64,000 nucleotides of DNA from Teredinibacter franksiae (lineage in GTDB: Bacteria > Pseudomonadota > Gammaproteobacteria > Pseudomonadales > Cellvibrionaceae): positions 1,304,001-1,368,000 of the forward strand of contig NZ_JACJUV010000001.1 of assembly GCF_014218805.1 (NCBI RefSeq), in the 5' to 3' direction. The notes below the pieces were generated by a model, which searched no databases, was not told where the DNA came from, and worked only from the letters and a program-made list of their open reading frames with translations. Made by a program: the position numbers and the translations under genes. Below are positions 58,101-64,000 of the stretch, piece by piece (position 1 is the first letter of the stretch; the number at the start of each line of letters is the position of its first letter).

Positions 58101-58284
58101 CCAGCCATCGCCATGACACAAACACACTATTACCCAGGGAAACGGCAACAACACCTCGATCGAGATTCTCTACATCGTAGGCAGCTTGGGCGCCTAGCAC
58201 TGCGAACTGCAAAGACACAACAATAGCCACGAGTAATTTCGTGAAATCTCGCAACTGCCGTTTTACACTTATTGGTAAAGTCAT
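55177..58284 (-). CDS. secreted rhamnogalacturonan lyase (PL11) with CBM35-like and CBM2 modules
   Basis: 1035 residues. A signal peptide with a long positive N-region ends near residue 34 (LGAQA). Residues about 36-620 are a PL11 (YesW/YesX-like) eight-bladed propeller with metal-binding [22 protein letters not shown] and [17 protein letters not shown] repeats and [15 protein letters not shown]. It should cut rhamnogalacturonan I backbones by beta-elimination. An FN3-like stretch (about 630-720) precedes a CBM35/CBM6-like module (about 726-855), a TAEPTATP repeat linker (865-932) and a CBM2 (939-1035, with W10/W31/W64-type aromatics of the module) that likely anchors the enzyme to cellulose. 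GGAGG is 5 nt before the ATG. Confidence 0.9.
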   Translation of the reverse strand: MTLPISVKRQLRDFTKLLVAIVVSLQFAVLGAQAAYDVENLDRGVVAVSLGNSVFVSWRWLGYEDDGVGFNLYRNGTLVNAAPITDRTNYLDSSGSASSLYAVAAVVNGQEQSASSAVEVWSDIYKRIPLQRPSGGTTPDGVAYTYSPNDASVADLDGDGQYEIVLKWDPSNAKDNAHSGYTGNVFLDAYELDGTHMWRIDLGRNIRAGAHYTQFIVYDLDSDGLAEVACRTSDGSVDGQGSVIGNSSADYRTSAGYILSGPEYLTVFEGSTGRELASTDYVPARGAVSSWGDNYGNRVDRFLAGLAWLDGEKPSLIMSRGYYTRAVVAAWDWRNGQLSSRWVFDSDNGYSAYRGQGAHSLSIADVDSDGRQEVIFGAAAIDDDGSGMYSMGIGHGDALHASDMDPNRPGIEVYMVHETPSSYGDYGSEMHDGATGQVIWGASGEGADVGRGVAMDIDPRYSGYEAWSSRGGLYTAQGAQISSSAPSPKNFAAYWDGDLGREILDNTTVSKWNYSSSSLQTLLSASNYGAASNNGTKATPSLSADILGDWREEILWRDSSNTSLLLFTSTVESSHRIRTLMHDLQYRAAIAWQNAAYNQPPHPSFFLGYDMNMPAMASLNPVGGNVQVPGSAALNTLVVGSSVQLSWSVSNIDDIAVQEVYRDTDADPAGRIRIASLGAYDRSYTDVTAEAGSTYHYWVKITAADSTVYNTGGAEAALPLPGQATLLLQEYDDGYCYVDGAIEADHAGFTGSGYANTTNAVDQTIGYAINIPTAGTYLIRTRFANGSSGERLANLLVNSEIMGSYDMTASGGWTSYVDSPDLSLQLSAGNHLVALRAVSSAGLANIDYLSISGESPVGGNCDGTVIPVPTAEPTATPTAEPTATPTAEPTATPTAEPTATPTAEPTATPTAEPTATPTAEPTATPTVEPTPDTGGGAVACIYSVSNNWGSGFTGAITLTNNGSSPINGWQVSWNYSGGASLAGSWNASVGGSNPYTAADMGWNASIAPGQSVEFGFQGEGGDTSEVPTVSGAVCE
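55499..55680. repeat. 24-bp tandem repeat encoding the linker of the lyase
   Basis: Seven full 24-bp units and a 14-bp partial, unit GGCTCTGCCGTTGGCGTTGC plus GGTG. Five full units are identical (starting 55523, 55571, 55595, 55619, 55643); those at 55499 and 55547 differ slightly. Each unit encodes eight residues, so copy-number change keeps the frame. Short frames of the type [12 protein letters not shown] on either strand are only repeat translations. Confidence 0.95.
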
Positions 58285-58653
58285 ACCAACCTCCGGATCT
58301 ACTCAGATTATTTGAAAGGAACTATTGAATAAAATTATCGGAAAAGAAATCGACTACTTGACGAACGACACGCACACAACACTGCGGCACACCCCACCAT
58401 ATAAAACACACTCAACTGAGGGAGAAGGAAAAACAAGTAATAATATTATGCCGCGTAAAACGCAGCACAATATGAGACCAATTACATAGATCACTGGGTG
58501 ACGGCCAGGAAATACCACTTTAGGCGTGTGGAAATCTTGCCAACTGAATAATTTTCAAATAATCGTTGAGCGTTTTTCGCTCTTTATTGTTATTAGTACA
58601 ACTTCACTAAAGTTGAAAAGCTAATCACGAAACCTTAAAAAAGTTGCGGTGGA
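58285..58653. other. spacer between lyase and dehydratase genes
   Basis: AT-rich, no gene. GAGCG (58568-58572), TTTTT loop and CGCTC (58578-58582) followed by TTTATT, and a CAACTT/AAGTTG stem near 58610-58626, could together terminate the dehydratase transcript. The lyase promoter must be in the left half; I see no clear operator. Confidence 0.4.
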
Positions 58654-60180
58654 TTAAACCACCGCCCCTATCTTCCATGGGTTGAACTCTGCATCGCCAT
58701 AACCAAGCACTTCACTCGCGCTTTCCTTACCAGAGGCGATATCAACAACATATTCAAAAATTCGCTGCCCGGCCTCCGCCATACTCTCTTCGCCATCGAT
58801 AATGGTTCCACAATTGATATCGATATCATCACGCATATGGTTGTAAATGGCGGTATTGGTAGACAACTTAATGCTAGGCACAGGCTTAAAACCAAATGCC
58901 GAACCGCGGCCTGTCGTGAAACAAACAACATTTGCTCCCGAAGCCACCTGCCCGGTAACCGATACCGGGTCGTAGCCCGGGCTGTCCATAAAGACTAAAC
59001 CTTGAGTCTTCAGAGGCTCAGCATAATGCAGAACATCGGTCAAAATTGTTGTGCCGCCCTTGGCTTGCGCGCCCAATGATTTCTCTAAAATTGTGCTCAA
59101 ACCACCCTTCTTGTTACCGGGCGATGGGTTGTTATTCAATTCAAATCCGCTGGCGCGAGTATACTCGTTCCACCAAACAATTCTCTCGAGAAGCTTTTCA
59201 GCAATATCTTCGGTCTCGGCTCGCTGGGTCAGCAGATGCTCTGCACCAAAAATTTCCGGCGTTTCAGAGTAGATCACCGAGCCGCCGTTGCGAACCAGTA
59301 TATCCGCAGCAACACCCAACGCTGGATTGGCGGTAATACCGGAAAAGGCATCGGAACCGCCACACTGAACCGCCATTGTTAGCTCACTAACAGGACAAGG
59401 CTCTCGTTTCGCAGTATTTATAGTGGGAAGCATTGCTTTAAGCGCAGCAGCCCCCTTTTGAATAGCGGCTTTGGTACCACCAACTTCCTGAATCGTGTAG
59501 GCCAGGAAAGTATCATTTTGATGCAGACCACACTCTTCCAGCAAATTCTCGACCTGCATTGACTCGCAACCGAGGCCGACCATCATCAACCCCCCAAAAT
59601 TGGGGTGACGAATATAGCCCTCAAAGGTGCGGCGCAAAGCATCGTACCCCTCTCCCTCGGTGCGCATTCCGCAACCGGTTTCGTGGGTAAGAGCAATCAC
59701 GCCATCAATATTGGGGTAAGCATCTAACACACCGGGAGCGTTTAGCTCTGCGGCAATAAAACGTGCAACGGTGGCGGAGCAGTTAACGGTTGTAAGCACG
59801 CCAACATAGTTCCTCGTTCCAACCTTGCCGTTTGAACGACGGTAACCTTCGAACGTGGCTCGATCGCCCTCTGGGACATAACCTGTAGCAACAGCTTTAC
59901 TGCAAAAGGCATAGTCTTTGTCGACATCACCAACTTGACAGTTGTGTACATGAATATGTTCGCCCGATTTGACATCACCTTCGGCAAAGCCAATCACCTG
60001 ACCGTATTTAATAATGGGCGAGCCGTCGCTAATAGATTCAACCGCAACTTTGTGCATTTCGTCGATAGCATCGAGGATCTCGAGCATATCGCCTTCGAAA
60101 GGCACAAGTTCGTTCTTAACCAAACCTTTTATAGCAACCGCTACATTATCTTTTTCGTCTAACCTAATAATTTTTGTCAC
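58654..60180 (-). CDS. altronate/galactarate dehydratase family protein (UxaA/GarD)
   Basis: 508 residues. N-terminal SAF-type domain (DNVAVAIKGLVKNELV..GSPIIKYGQVIGFAEGDVKSGEHIHVHNC), then the large iron-dependent catalytic part: GCGMRTEGEGY, MVGLGCESMQVENLL, VQCGGSDAFSGITANPALG, NPSPGNKKGGLSTILEKSLG, TTGRGSAFGFKPVPSIKLSTN. In the galacturonate isomerase route UxaA dehydrates D-altronate to 2-keto-3-deoxygluconate; some segments (TFEGYRRSNGKVGTRN, YPNIDGVIAL) are closer to GarD, so the substrate is not settled. The pectin-gene context favours altronate. The frame is open to 60231; the GTG at 60180 is chosen because AGAGGG stands 5 nt before it and the N-terminus then fits. Confidence 0.85.
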   Translation of the reverse strand: MTKIIRLDEKDNVAVAIKGLVKNELVPFEGDMLEILDAIDEMHKVAVESISDGSPIIKYGQVIGFAEGDVKSGEHIHVHNCQVGDVDKDYAFCSKAVATGYVPEGDRATFEGYRRSNGKVGTRNYVGVLTTVNCSATVARFIAAELNAPGVLDAYPNIDGVIALTHETGCGMRTEGEGYDALRRTFEGYIRHPNFGGLMMVGLGCESMQVENLLEECGLHQNDTFLAYTIQEVGGTKAAIQKGAAALKAMLPTINTAKREPCPVSELTMAVQCGGSDAFSGITANPALGVAADILVRNGGSVIYSETPEIFGAEHLLTQRAETEDIAEKLLERIVWWNEYTRASGFELNNNPSPGNKKGGLSTILEKSLGAQAKGGTTILTDVLHYAEPLKTQGLVFMDSPGYDPVSVTGQVASGANVVCFTTGRGSAFGFKPVPSIKLSTNTAIYNHMRDDIDINCGTIIDGEESMAEAGQRIFEYVVDIASGKESASEVLGYGDAEFNPWKIGAVV

Positions 60181-60310
60181 TGAAGCCCTCTGCAACTCGT
60201 CTAGCTGCTCTTTCAGCAAAGCCTTGTTCAAACCTTACTCACCTTGATAAAGCTTTATTAGCATTTATGAAGGCGAAATCTAGCAGCTTATTGGCCTGAC
60301 CGCAATACAA

Positions 60311-60327
60311 TTTTGGTAAGACTAAAG
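60311..60327. promoter_or_regulatory. candidate GntR-family operator before the dehydratase gene
   Basis: TTTTGGTAAGACTAAAG contains TTGGT-NNN-ACTAA, one mismatch from the palindrome found before the GH28 gene. It lies between the divergent dehydratase and regulator genes, 131 nt from the former. The rest of 60181-60552 shows no gene. Confidence 0.45.
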
Positions 60328-60552
60328 CGCTCAGATCTACCTTGTGGCTATATGGCCTTCTTGCTAAACTCCAGCGGTGGCGGCTGCGAAAGACCATAAA
60401 CACAAAAAACCAACCTGTCTGACCGGCGGCGAAGAAAGCTTGCAAAAGCCCCCAAAAAAAGAGGGTGTTACCCGTCAGCCCGCACCCAGCAACAGCCAAC
60501 AAGACAGGCAGCAGCAGCGATCTACTTTAAATACACATAACAGGCAATAAGA

Positions 60553-61317
60553 ATGAGCACTAAAGACTCAACCCCAATCACCAAGGGACGGCTCTACCAG
60601 AGAGTTGCTGAACTTCTGGCCGAAACGATCACCACCGGCGAATACCCGCCAGGCACCCGCCTCCCTGCAGAGCGCAAGCTGGCTGAGCGCTTCGATGTTA
60701 GCCGGCCCACCATTCGTGAAGCAATTATAGCCCTTGAAATTGCCGGGTACGTAGAAGTTAGGGGCGGTTCCGGCGTGTATGTATGTAGTGAAACCACCAG
60801 CTCACTCAATAGTACCGACCTCGATATTGGCCCCTTCGATATCCTTGAAGCCCGCATTCTAGTTGAGGGTGAAGCCGCAGAGCTTGCAGCCAGACTCATC
60901 TCAGCAGAGGAGCTTACCGAGCTAAGACAGGCCTTAGACGACATGGTCACAGAGAACGAAGGTGAACCCATCTGCGAAAAAGCGGACGAACGTTTTCATA
61001 TGATCATCGCCAGAGCAACCAAGAACGAAGCCATGGTATCTGTGTGCGAGCATTTGTGGAAACTACGCAACAACTCCCCTATATCCGCACGCATTCTAGA
61101 AAAGGTAAGACAAGCAGGCTCCAAGCCGCGTATTGATGAACACAGAATGGTATTGGAAGCACTGGAAAAGCGTGACCCCATCGAAGCTCGCGCAGCCATG
61201 CGAGAGCACTTAACTCGAGTAATTCAACAGCTACTAGACGCAACCGAAGCCACCGCTGTTGAAGAAGCACGCAGAAGTGTAGAGCGCAATCGCTCACGCT
61301 TCTCACTTATAAACTAG
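60553..61317 (+). CDS. GntR-family regulator, FadR subfamily, ExuR/UxuR-like
   Basis: 254 residues. N-terminal winged helix-turn-helix (GRLYQRVAELLAETITTGEYPPGTRLPAERKLAERFDVSRPTIREAIIALEIAGYVEVRGGSGVYV) and an FCD ligand domain (GPFDILEARILVEGEAAELAA, DERFHMIIARAT, DEHRMVLEAL, MREHLTRV) with the metal-site Asp and His residues. The GPFDILEAR segment matches E. coli ExuR (GPFELLQAR). It is divergent from the dehydratase gene and 190 nt upstream of the GH28 gene. It probably represses pectin genes and is released by an uronate (inference). Confidence 0.85.
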   Translation: MSTKDSTPITKGRLYQRVAELLAETITTGEYPPGTRLPAERKLAERFDVSRPTIREAIIALEIAGYVEVRGGSGVYVCSETTSSLNSTDLDIGPFDILEARILVEGEAAELAARLISAEELTELRQALDDMVTENEGEPICEKADERFHMIIARATKNEAMVSVCEHLWKLRNNSPISARILEKVRQAGSKPRIDEHRMVLEALEKRDPIEARAAMREHLTRVIQQLLDATEATAVEEARRSVERNRSRFSLIN

Positions 61318-61427
61318 CCCCTTTCGCAAGCAACAACCCCCATCTGCCAGCTGTTTCTATCGCTGGCAGAATTTCATCCGGATCAATTATTCCTTAACCT
61401 GCTATCCATACCCGCGGATTCATATCG

Positions 61428-61444
61428 ATTTGGTCTTACCAAAT
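61428..61444. promoter_or_regulatory. perfect GntR-type palindrome upstream of the GH28 gene
   Basis: ATTTGGT-CTT-ACCAAAT is a perfect 17-bp dyad matching the FadR-subfamily pattern TGGTNNNACCA. It ends where a -35 would lie for a TATACT -10 at 61465-61470, so binding should repress. 63 nt from the GH28 start. Confidence 0.7.
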
Positions 61445-61506
61445 TTCTCAAAATAAACTAATCTTATACTCTTATTTTGGCACCACGATAATAACGGGAA
61501 ATCGAT

Positions 61507-62937
61507 ATGCGCAAACTATCACGTCGCCACCTCCTCCAAGGGGTTGCAACATTCGCTGTTACAGGTTGCAGCCAAGGAAAAAGTGAAAAAAATGCCGTTA
61601 CAGCCTCAACAACAAAAAAATCGACCGATGAAGCTTGGGCTGCTGCGAATGAGATCGCCGCAAATATAAATATCCCCACTTTCCCAACTAGAACCTTCGA
61701 TATTCGTGACTTCGGCGCAACAGCCAACAATGATTCTGATAGCAGCCAAGCTATTAATGATGCAATTGCCGCTTGCGCCAAAACAGGCGGCGGAAAAGTG
61801 CTCGTCAGTGGCGGAAGCTACCTGAGCGGCCCCATCCACCTGCTTTCCAATATCAACTTACATATCGACGAAGGCGCGACAATTAAGTTTAAGACCAATC
61901 CAGACGCCTACTTACCCGCTGTTTTCACTCGCTGGGAAGGCATGGAGATGATGGGTTACTCTCCATTGATATATGCTTTTGAGAAAACCAATGTTGCTCT
62001 TACAGGTAAGGGCACTCTGGACGGTCAAGCAGCGCCCACTATTTGGTGGGCATGGAAAGGCAACAAAACGTGGGGGCTCGAAGGGCACCCCTCACAAAAA
62101 GAAAGCCGAGACCAACTGTTCGCGCAAGCCGAAGCAGGAGAACCCGTAGAAGAGCGCAACTATGCCGACGGACACTACCTGCGCCCATCGTTCGTCCAGC
62201 CGTATCGCTGCAAGAATGTGCTGATCGAAGATATAACCATTATAAATGCACCTTTCTGGCTGCTGCACCCAACCCTTTGCGAGGACGTAACCGTGCGCGG
62301 CGTGCACCTCCAAAGCCTCGGCCCCAATTCCGACGGCTGCGACCCTGAAAGCTGTAAAAACGTTCTGATCGAGAACTGTTATTTCGATACCGGGGACGAC
62401 TGCATAGCCATCAAATCCGGACGCAACAATGACGGCCGACGACTTGCCGCGCCCTGCGAAAACATCATAATCCGTAACTGTAAAATGAGTGCCGGGCACG
62501 GTGGCGTTGTCATTGGTAGCGAGATCTCCGGTGGCGTACGTAACGTCTTTGCTGAGAACAACGAAATGAGCAGCCCAGACCTCGACCGAGGCTTCCGCAT
62601 TAAAACCAACTCCGTTCGAGGAGGGGTGCTAGAGAACCTTTATATGCGCAACTGCACCATTGGTGAAGTGCGAGACGCCATTGTTATCAACTTCAACTAC
62701 GAAGAGGGTGACGCCGGTCAGTTCGACCCAACAGTGCGCAATGTTCACATCGAAAACTTAAAATGCGGTCATGCCAAAAGGGTGTTCCAGGTTCGCGGTT
62801 TTAAACGCGCTCCCATCTCAGACCTCTATATAACCAATGTCGTTTTCGAACGTGCCGATGATCCAGGTATAATCGAAAATGTAGACGGCCTTCACCTGAG
62901 TGACGTGAAAATTAATGGGGCGCCTTTCACGCTATAG
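61507..62937 (+). CDS. GH28 polygalacturonase, predicted Tat-exported lipoprotein
   Basis: 476 residues, right-handed beta-helix family. The N-terminus has SRRHLLQGV (twin arginine) and a lipobox VTGC with C21, followed by S22, which suggests Tat export and outer-membrane anchoring. GH28 active-site motifs are complete: NSD with D276, GDD with D297 and D298 (in DTGDDCIAIKSG), HG with H331 (SAGHGGVVIGS) and RIK at 364-366. It should hydrolyse alpha-1,4-galacturonan; the bacterial PehX-like form with an insert near residues 180-220 suggests an exo-acting enzyme on oligomers (tentative). An operator palindrome stands upstream and two strong inverted repeats follow. Confidence 0.92.
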   Translation: MRKLSRRHLLQGVATFAVTGCSQGKSEKNAVTASTTKKSTDEAWAAANEIAANINIPTFPTRTFDIRDFGATANNDSDSSQAINDAIAACAKTGGGKVLVSGGSYLSGPIHLLSNINLHIDEGATIKFKTNPDAYLPAVFTRWEGMEMMGYSPLIYAFEKTNVALTGKGTLDGQAAPTIWWAWKGNKTWGLEGHPSQKESRDQLFAQAEAGEPVEERNYADGHYLRPSFVQPYRCKNVLIEDITIINAPFWLLHPTLCEDVTVRGVHLQSLGPNSDGCDPESCKNVLIENCYFDTGDDCIAIKSGRNNDGRRLAAPCENIIIRNCKMSAGHGGVVIGSEISGGVRNVFAENNEMSSPDLDRGFRIKTNSVRGGVLENLYMRNCTIGEVRDAIVINFNYEEGDAGQFDPTVRNVHIENLKCGHAKRVFQVRGFKRAPISDLYITNVVFERADDPGIIENVDGLHLSDVKINGAPFTL

Positions 62938-62953
62938 CGCTCTAATCCGACGA

Positions 62954-62983
62954 TGTAGGGGTGCACCATAGTGCAGCCCTACA
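62954..62983. repeat. inverted repeat downstream of the GH28 gene
   Basis: TGTAGGGGTGCAC and GTGCAGCCCTACA pair over 13 positions with one G-G mismatch around a CATA loop. No T-run follows. REP-like element or mRNA 3' stabiliser. Confidence 0.6.
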
Positions 62984-63056
62984 TACCACATATAAAACTG
63001 CCCCTAACGCCAAACATAGCCCTCCCTCCCACAAGCCCACATCGCGCCGCGCCCAC

Positions 63057-63090
63057 TTGCCATACAGGATACAAAGATCCTGTATGGCAA
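63057..63090. repeat. 14-bp perfect inverted repeat
   Basis: TTGCCATACAGGAT (63057-63070) and ATCCTGTATGGCAA (63077-63090), 6-nt spacer. No T-run on either side. It lies between the GH28 gene and the operator cluster. Confidence 0.75.
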
Positions 63091-63108
63091 CCCCATTCCA
63101 CTAAAAAG

Positions 63109-63169
63109 TTTGGTATTCCAATCCGCAGTTGATTGGTCTGCCAAATTGTGCCAATATTGGTTTACCGAT
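63109..63169. promoter_or_regulatory. three clustered UxuR/ExuR-like operator boxes
   Basis: TTTGGTATTCCAAT (63109-63122), ATTGGTCTGCCAAA (63132-63145) and ATTGGTTTACCGAT (63156-63169) each differ from ATTGGTNNACCAAT at one or two positions. Starts are 23 and 24 bp apart. A possible -10 TAATAC lies at 63182-63187. The centre is 2 bp, against 3 bp in the boxes at 60311 and 61428. Confidence 0.55.
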
Positions 63170-63260
63170 GAAGGGCATTGGTAATACATCAAACAATTAA
63201 ACCGATTCCCAGCAAAAAATAAGGTTTAGAAGGAAAACAATAAGGCAGATCGTATCAGAA

Positions 63261-63299
63261 CTGAAACACTTAGTTCAGCAGCCTCACTAAGTATTTCAG
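63261..63299 (+). ncRNA. stem-loop at the start of a small transcription unit
   Basis: CTGAAACACTTAGT (63261-63274) pairs with ACTAAGTATTTCAG (63286-63299) over 14 positions with one mismatch and an 11-nt loop. It lies 32 nt before a 54-codon frame and about 220 nt before a strong terminator; the whole could be a structured leader or an RNA gene of its own. Confidence 0.4.
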
Positions 63300-63331
63300 T
63301 TAGCGCAACTTAACTCAAAGAGAATGACAAT

Positions 63332-63496
63332 ATGCTCGACGAGCTAGCTGTAAAAAAATACCATCTCGCTTTGAAAACCGGGGCACAAACCAAACATTCA
63401 TCTGACTGTTTAGTTTACGTTGACACCATTAGCCTCAGCTCCATCTATTACCTCACTGACTCCCCGCTGGCACGGGGTGCTCAATACAAGTTCTAG
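63332..63496 (+). CDS. small protein of 54 residues, unknown
   Basis: ATG at 63332 to TAG at 63496: begins MLDELAVKKYHLALKTGAQT and ends LTDSPLARGAQYKF, with one Cys (C26). AAAGAGA lies about 9 nt upstream. No family recognised, no signal peptide, no membrane helix. Support comes from its placing between a stem-loop and a terminator 26 nt after the stop, downstream of operator boxes. It could instead be a chance frame in a small RNA. Confidence 0.4.
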   Translation: MLDELAVKKYHLALKTGAQTKHSSDCLVYVDTISLSSIYYLTDSPLARGAQYKF

Positions 63497-63521
63497 CCTT
63501 AGCTTACCTTAGCTAATTGAC

Positions 63522-63550
63522 AGCGCCGGTAACCCCGGCGCTTTTTTTTT
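63522..63550 (+). terminator. strong intrinsic terminator
   Basis: AGCGCCGG (63522-63529), 5-nt loop, CCGGCGCT (63535-63542) and a run of nine T. One of the strongest terminators in the window, yet it follows no large gene, which argues for a short transcript upstream. Confidence 0.92.
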
Positions 63551-63600
63551 AATTCAAATAACAGTTCACGCGTCAACTTTCGCGTAGCAATAAGTATAAA

Positions 63601-63640
63601 AGATGACATGTCTGCTGGTTAATCCCCTGCAGAGTCATCT
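63601..63640 (+). promoter_or_regulatory. stem-loop in the leader of the last gene
   Basis: AGATGAC/GTCATCT (7 bp) and TCTGC/GCAGA (5 bp) stack with a 3-nt bulge (ATG) and a 13-nt loop. It ends 87 nt before the lipoprotein start. Whether it is transcribed with that gene is unknown. Confidence 0.35.
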
Positions 63641-63727
63641 ATATTTACAGTTTCCCACAACGCTTTAAGGCATAATGTGCCTTTTAGACTCATCTACTTG
63701 TTCCACTTCTTGTTACCAGGCAGGCGT

Positions 63728-64000
63728 ATGAATAAGACCAAACAATTCGTTCAAATTTTTCCTCATTCGTATTTCATTAGTCGGGGGGTTCTCACCGGCT
63801 TAACTTTGTTAGCCGCTGGCTGCGGTAACGATACCCGTGACTCGACAACCGAAGCTGCTGCACCCGCGCAGCAAAGCACTGCGGTCAGCGCTATTGCCAG
63901 CGCAGAGCTTTCGAACTACTCAGCTTTTGCGCGCCCACAGGAATCGGTTTACTTCAGCTACGCCGACTTAGGCGTTGAAGCGAATGCAGCCGACAAGCTC
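63728..64000 (+). CDS. lipoprotein, N-terminal part (possibly DUF4861-like), cut by window end
   Basis: The first 91 residues are present and the frame is open at the window end. The signal sequence ends in lipobox LAAGC with C32, followed by a low-complexity TTEAAAPAQQST spacer, so it is probably an outer-membrane lipoprotein. The ARPQESVYFSYADLGVE segment recalls the start of DUF4861 proteins, which occur in pectin and alginate loci, but too little is present to be sure. AGGCAGG precedes the ATG. Context suggests a role in pectin breakdown. Confidence 0.6.
   Translation, partial: MNKTKQFVQIFPHSYFISRGVLTGLTLLAAGCGNDTRDSTTEAAAPAQQSTAVSAIASAELSNYSAFARPQESVYFSYADLGVEANAADKL

Noticed and set aside
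58272..58289. TTGGT...ACCAA dyad at the start of the PL11 lyase gene, considered as a GntR operator
   Set aside because: The half sites are 8 bp apart instead of 2-3 and lie over the start codon and Shine-Dalgarno; no support as an operator of this family.

Overview
The window looks like chromosome of a marine, polysaccharide-degrading gammaproteobacterium, most likely of the Cellvibrionaceae (Teredinibacter/Saccharophagus type). The clues are housekeeping genes close to those of Pseudomonas and E. coli, a yajR-ssb block with uvrA nearby as in pseudomonads, and a pectin locus whose secreted enzyme has the family's typical build: catalytic domain, CBM35-like module, low-complexity PTAEPTATP linker and CBM2. 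The species assignment is inference. I see no tRNA, rRNA, prophage, insertion sequence or CRISPR array.

Layout. 1-7.2 kb: the start of rplU (minus), then fbaA, ispB and pgi (plus), then a four-gene bufferin-type operon (bufA-B-C-D) that should make a secreted, oxidatively modified, copper-binding peptide. 7.3-16 kb: manB and galU (minus), fabA-fabB (plus), a yajR-ssb-SDR-like group (minus), a CsgD-like regulator, and a 52-bp tandem repeat array before uvrA. 16-31 kb: uvrA runs tail to tail into a complete six-gene glycogen operon, malQ-glgB-glgX-glgP-glgC-glgA (minus), with a 13-bp inverted repeat in its upstream region. 31.6-35.7 kb: a response regulator without a DNA-binding domain and a large hybrid histidine kinase. 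35.7-49.8 kb: the full S10-spc-alpha ribosomal protein cluster (minus, rpsJ to rplQ, with secY and rpoA) with its own near-consensus promoter and a boxA-like element upstream of rpsJ. 50-54.8 kb: an OmpA-C protein, a degraded-looking intergenic stretch and a three-subunit proton-translocating transhydrogenase (pntAa-pntAb-pntB).

55-64 kb is an accessory pectin-utilisation locus: a PL11 rhamnogalacturonan lyase, an altronate/galactarate dehydratase, an ExuR/UxuR-like GntR regulator, a GH28 polygalacturonase lipoprotein and the start of another lipoprotein. TTGGT...ACCAA palindromes precede the dehydratase and the GH28 gene, and three more sit in the 790-bp gap before the last gene. Inside that gap lies a compact unit with a 14-bp inverted repeat, a 54-codon ORF and a very strong terminator. 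This is my best candidate for something undescribed. The bufferin operon is the most interesting recognisable system.

Functionally, fbaA, pgi, manB, galU and the glg operon cover hexose-phosphate and glucan storage metabolism, and the 3' locus feeds galacturonate and rhamnogalacturonan fragments into it. Several starts were moved from the longest reading frame on Shine-Dalgarno and family-alignment grounds; these are stated in each entry.
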